A DNA stretch of 64,000 nucleotides, taken from the NCBI RefSeq assembly GCF_003590335.1, contig NZ_MIET01000035.1, forward strand, positions 1-64,000. Direction: 5' to 3'. The DNA is from Pseudoalteromonas sp. MSK9-3. Lineage in GTDB: Bacteria > Pseudomonadota > Gammaproteobacteria > Enterobacterales > Alteromonadaceae. Position numbers and translations under genes: made by a program. Below, piece by piece: positions 63,799 through 64,000 of this stretch; the first letter of the stretch is position 1, and the number at the start of each line of letters is the position of its first letter. Below the pieces are notes generated by a model. That model saw only the letters and a program-made list of their open reading frames with translations, did no database searches and had not been told where the DNA came from.

Positions 63799-64000
63799 AT
63801 GAGTCAAGATAAGAGATTACACTTGTTGTATCGAGTTGAACCTGGATGCTTAGGGCCAACCGGTATTGACTTTGTTGAGGGCTTTTGCGAATTTGCTCAA
63901 AAGAAAATAAAAGCGCCTGTTTATGCTCAGTTTGGTTTTGTGCCTCGATACGATAAGGCGTTACCTGAAAGAGAGTATACCATTGGTAATAAAAACCTCT
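63799..64000 (+). CDS. Unrecognised protein, truncated by the window end
   Basis: ATG at 63799 opens a frame of 67 codons that runs off the right edge (MSQDKRLHLLYRVEPGC..., then CEFAQKKIKAPVYAQFGFVP). No signal peptide. I do not recognise the family. It is probably expressed with the preceding gene. Confidence 0.6.
   Translation, partial: MSQDKRLHLLYRVEPGCLGPTGIDFVEGFCEFAQKKIKAPVYAQFGFVPRYDKALPEREYTIGNKNL

Overview
The window looks like chromosome of a marine gammaproteobacterium in the Alteromonadales, most likely Pseudoalteromonas or a close relative. This is inferred from an AT-rich sequence, the dense set of secreted hydrolases (S8 protease, metalloprotease, M20 and DUF885 peptidases, ExeM-type nuclease, GH19 chitinase), and gammaproteobacterial genes such as nupC, udk, deoB, deoD, fpr and a DUF2986 protein. 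I saw no rRNA, tRNA or CRISPR array.

Layout. 1-2.8 kb is mobile debris: the 5' part of an ISAs1-family transposase at the edge, then a REP-associated (Y1/HUH) transposase whose left and right ends are both duplicated in tandem. 3-5.2 kb holds two unrecognised paralogous genes and a tiny DUF2986 gene. 5.4-7.8 kb is a kexin-like serine protease with a downstream partner resembling the Aeromonas sobria ASP/ORF2 protease-chaperone pair. 8-17.9 kb holds a chemoreceptor, a deletion scar that beheads two divergent genes (a DMT transporter and a MocR-type regulator), two peptidases, a predicted heme-binding protein, a DUF1016 nuclease gene with an apparent 1-nt frameshift, and an array of roughly 245-bp repeats.

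17.8-28 kb has a large zinc metalloprotease, an amine-oxidase-type flavoenzyme, PhzF, an ExeM/NucH nuclease and an outer-membrane barrel. 28.4-32.9 kb is a tryptophan-catabolism cluster (kynureninase and tryptophan 2,3-dioxygenase) behind a stand-alone fragment of malate synthase G, divergent from a RamB/ScfR-like regulator. 36.5-40.6 kb is a DUF4956 / CotH + beta-helix / VTC-domain operon. 42-48.3 kb is a cyclic-di-GMP block: a MASE1-PAS-PAS-GGDEF protein with a degenerate EAL domain, facing a kinase / receiver / receiver-GGDEF-EAL operon.

49-56.8 kb mixes a flavin oxidase + GNAT pair, the chitinase, an FG-GAP repeat protein, an RsmB-like rRNA methyltransferase and an EamA permease. 56.9-61 kb is a nucleoside salvage locus: nupC-udk divergent from deoB-deoD around repeated GGAC-N4-GTCC palindromes. 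The window ends with a TPR protein, fpr, a small exported protein and a truncated gene.

The items most worth following up are the malate-synthase-domain gene with its regulator, the unrecognised paralogue pair, the protease/chaperone pair with a possible 5'-UTR switch, the degenerate EAL protein, the DUF4956/CotH/VTC operon and the nucleoside operators. All family assignments are from reading the sequence; no database search was run.
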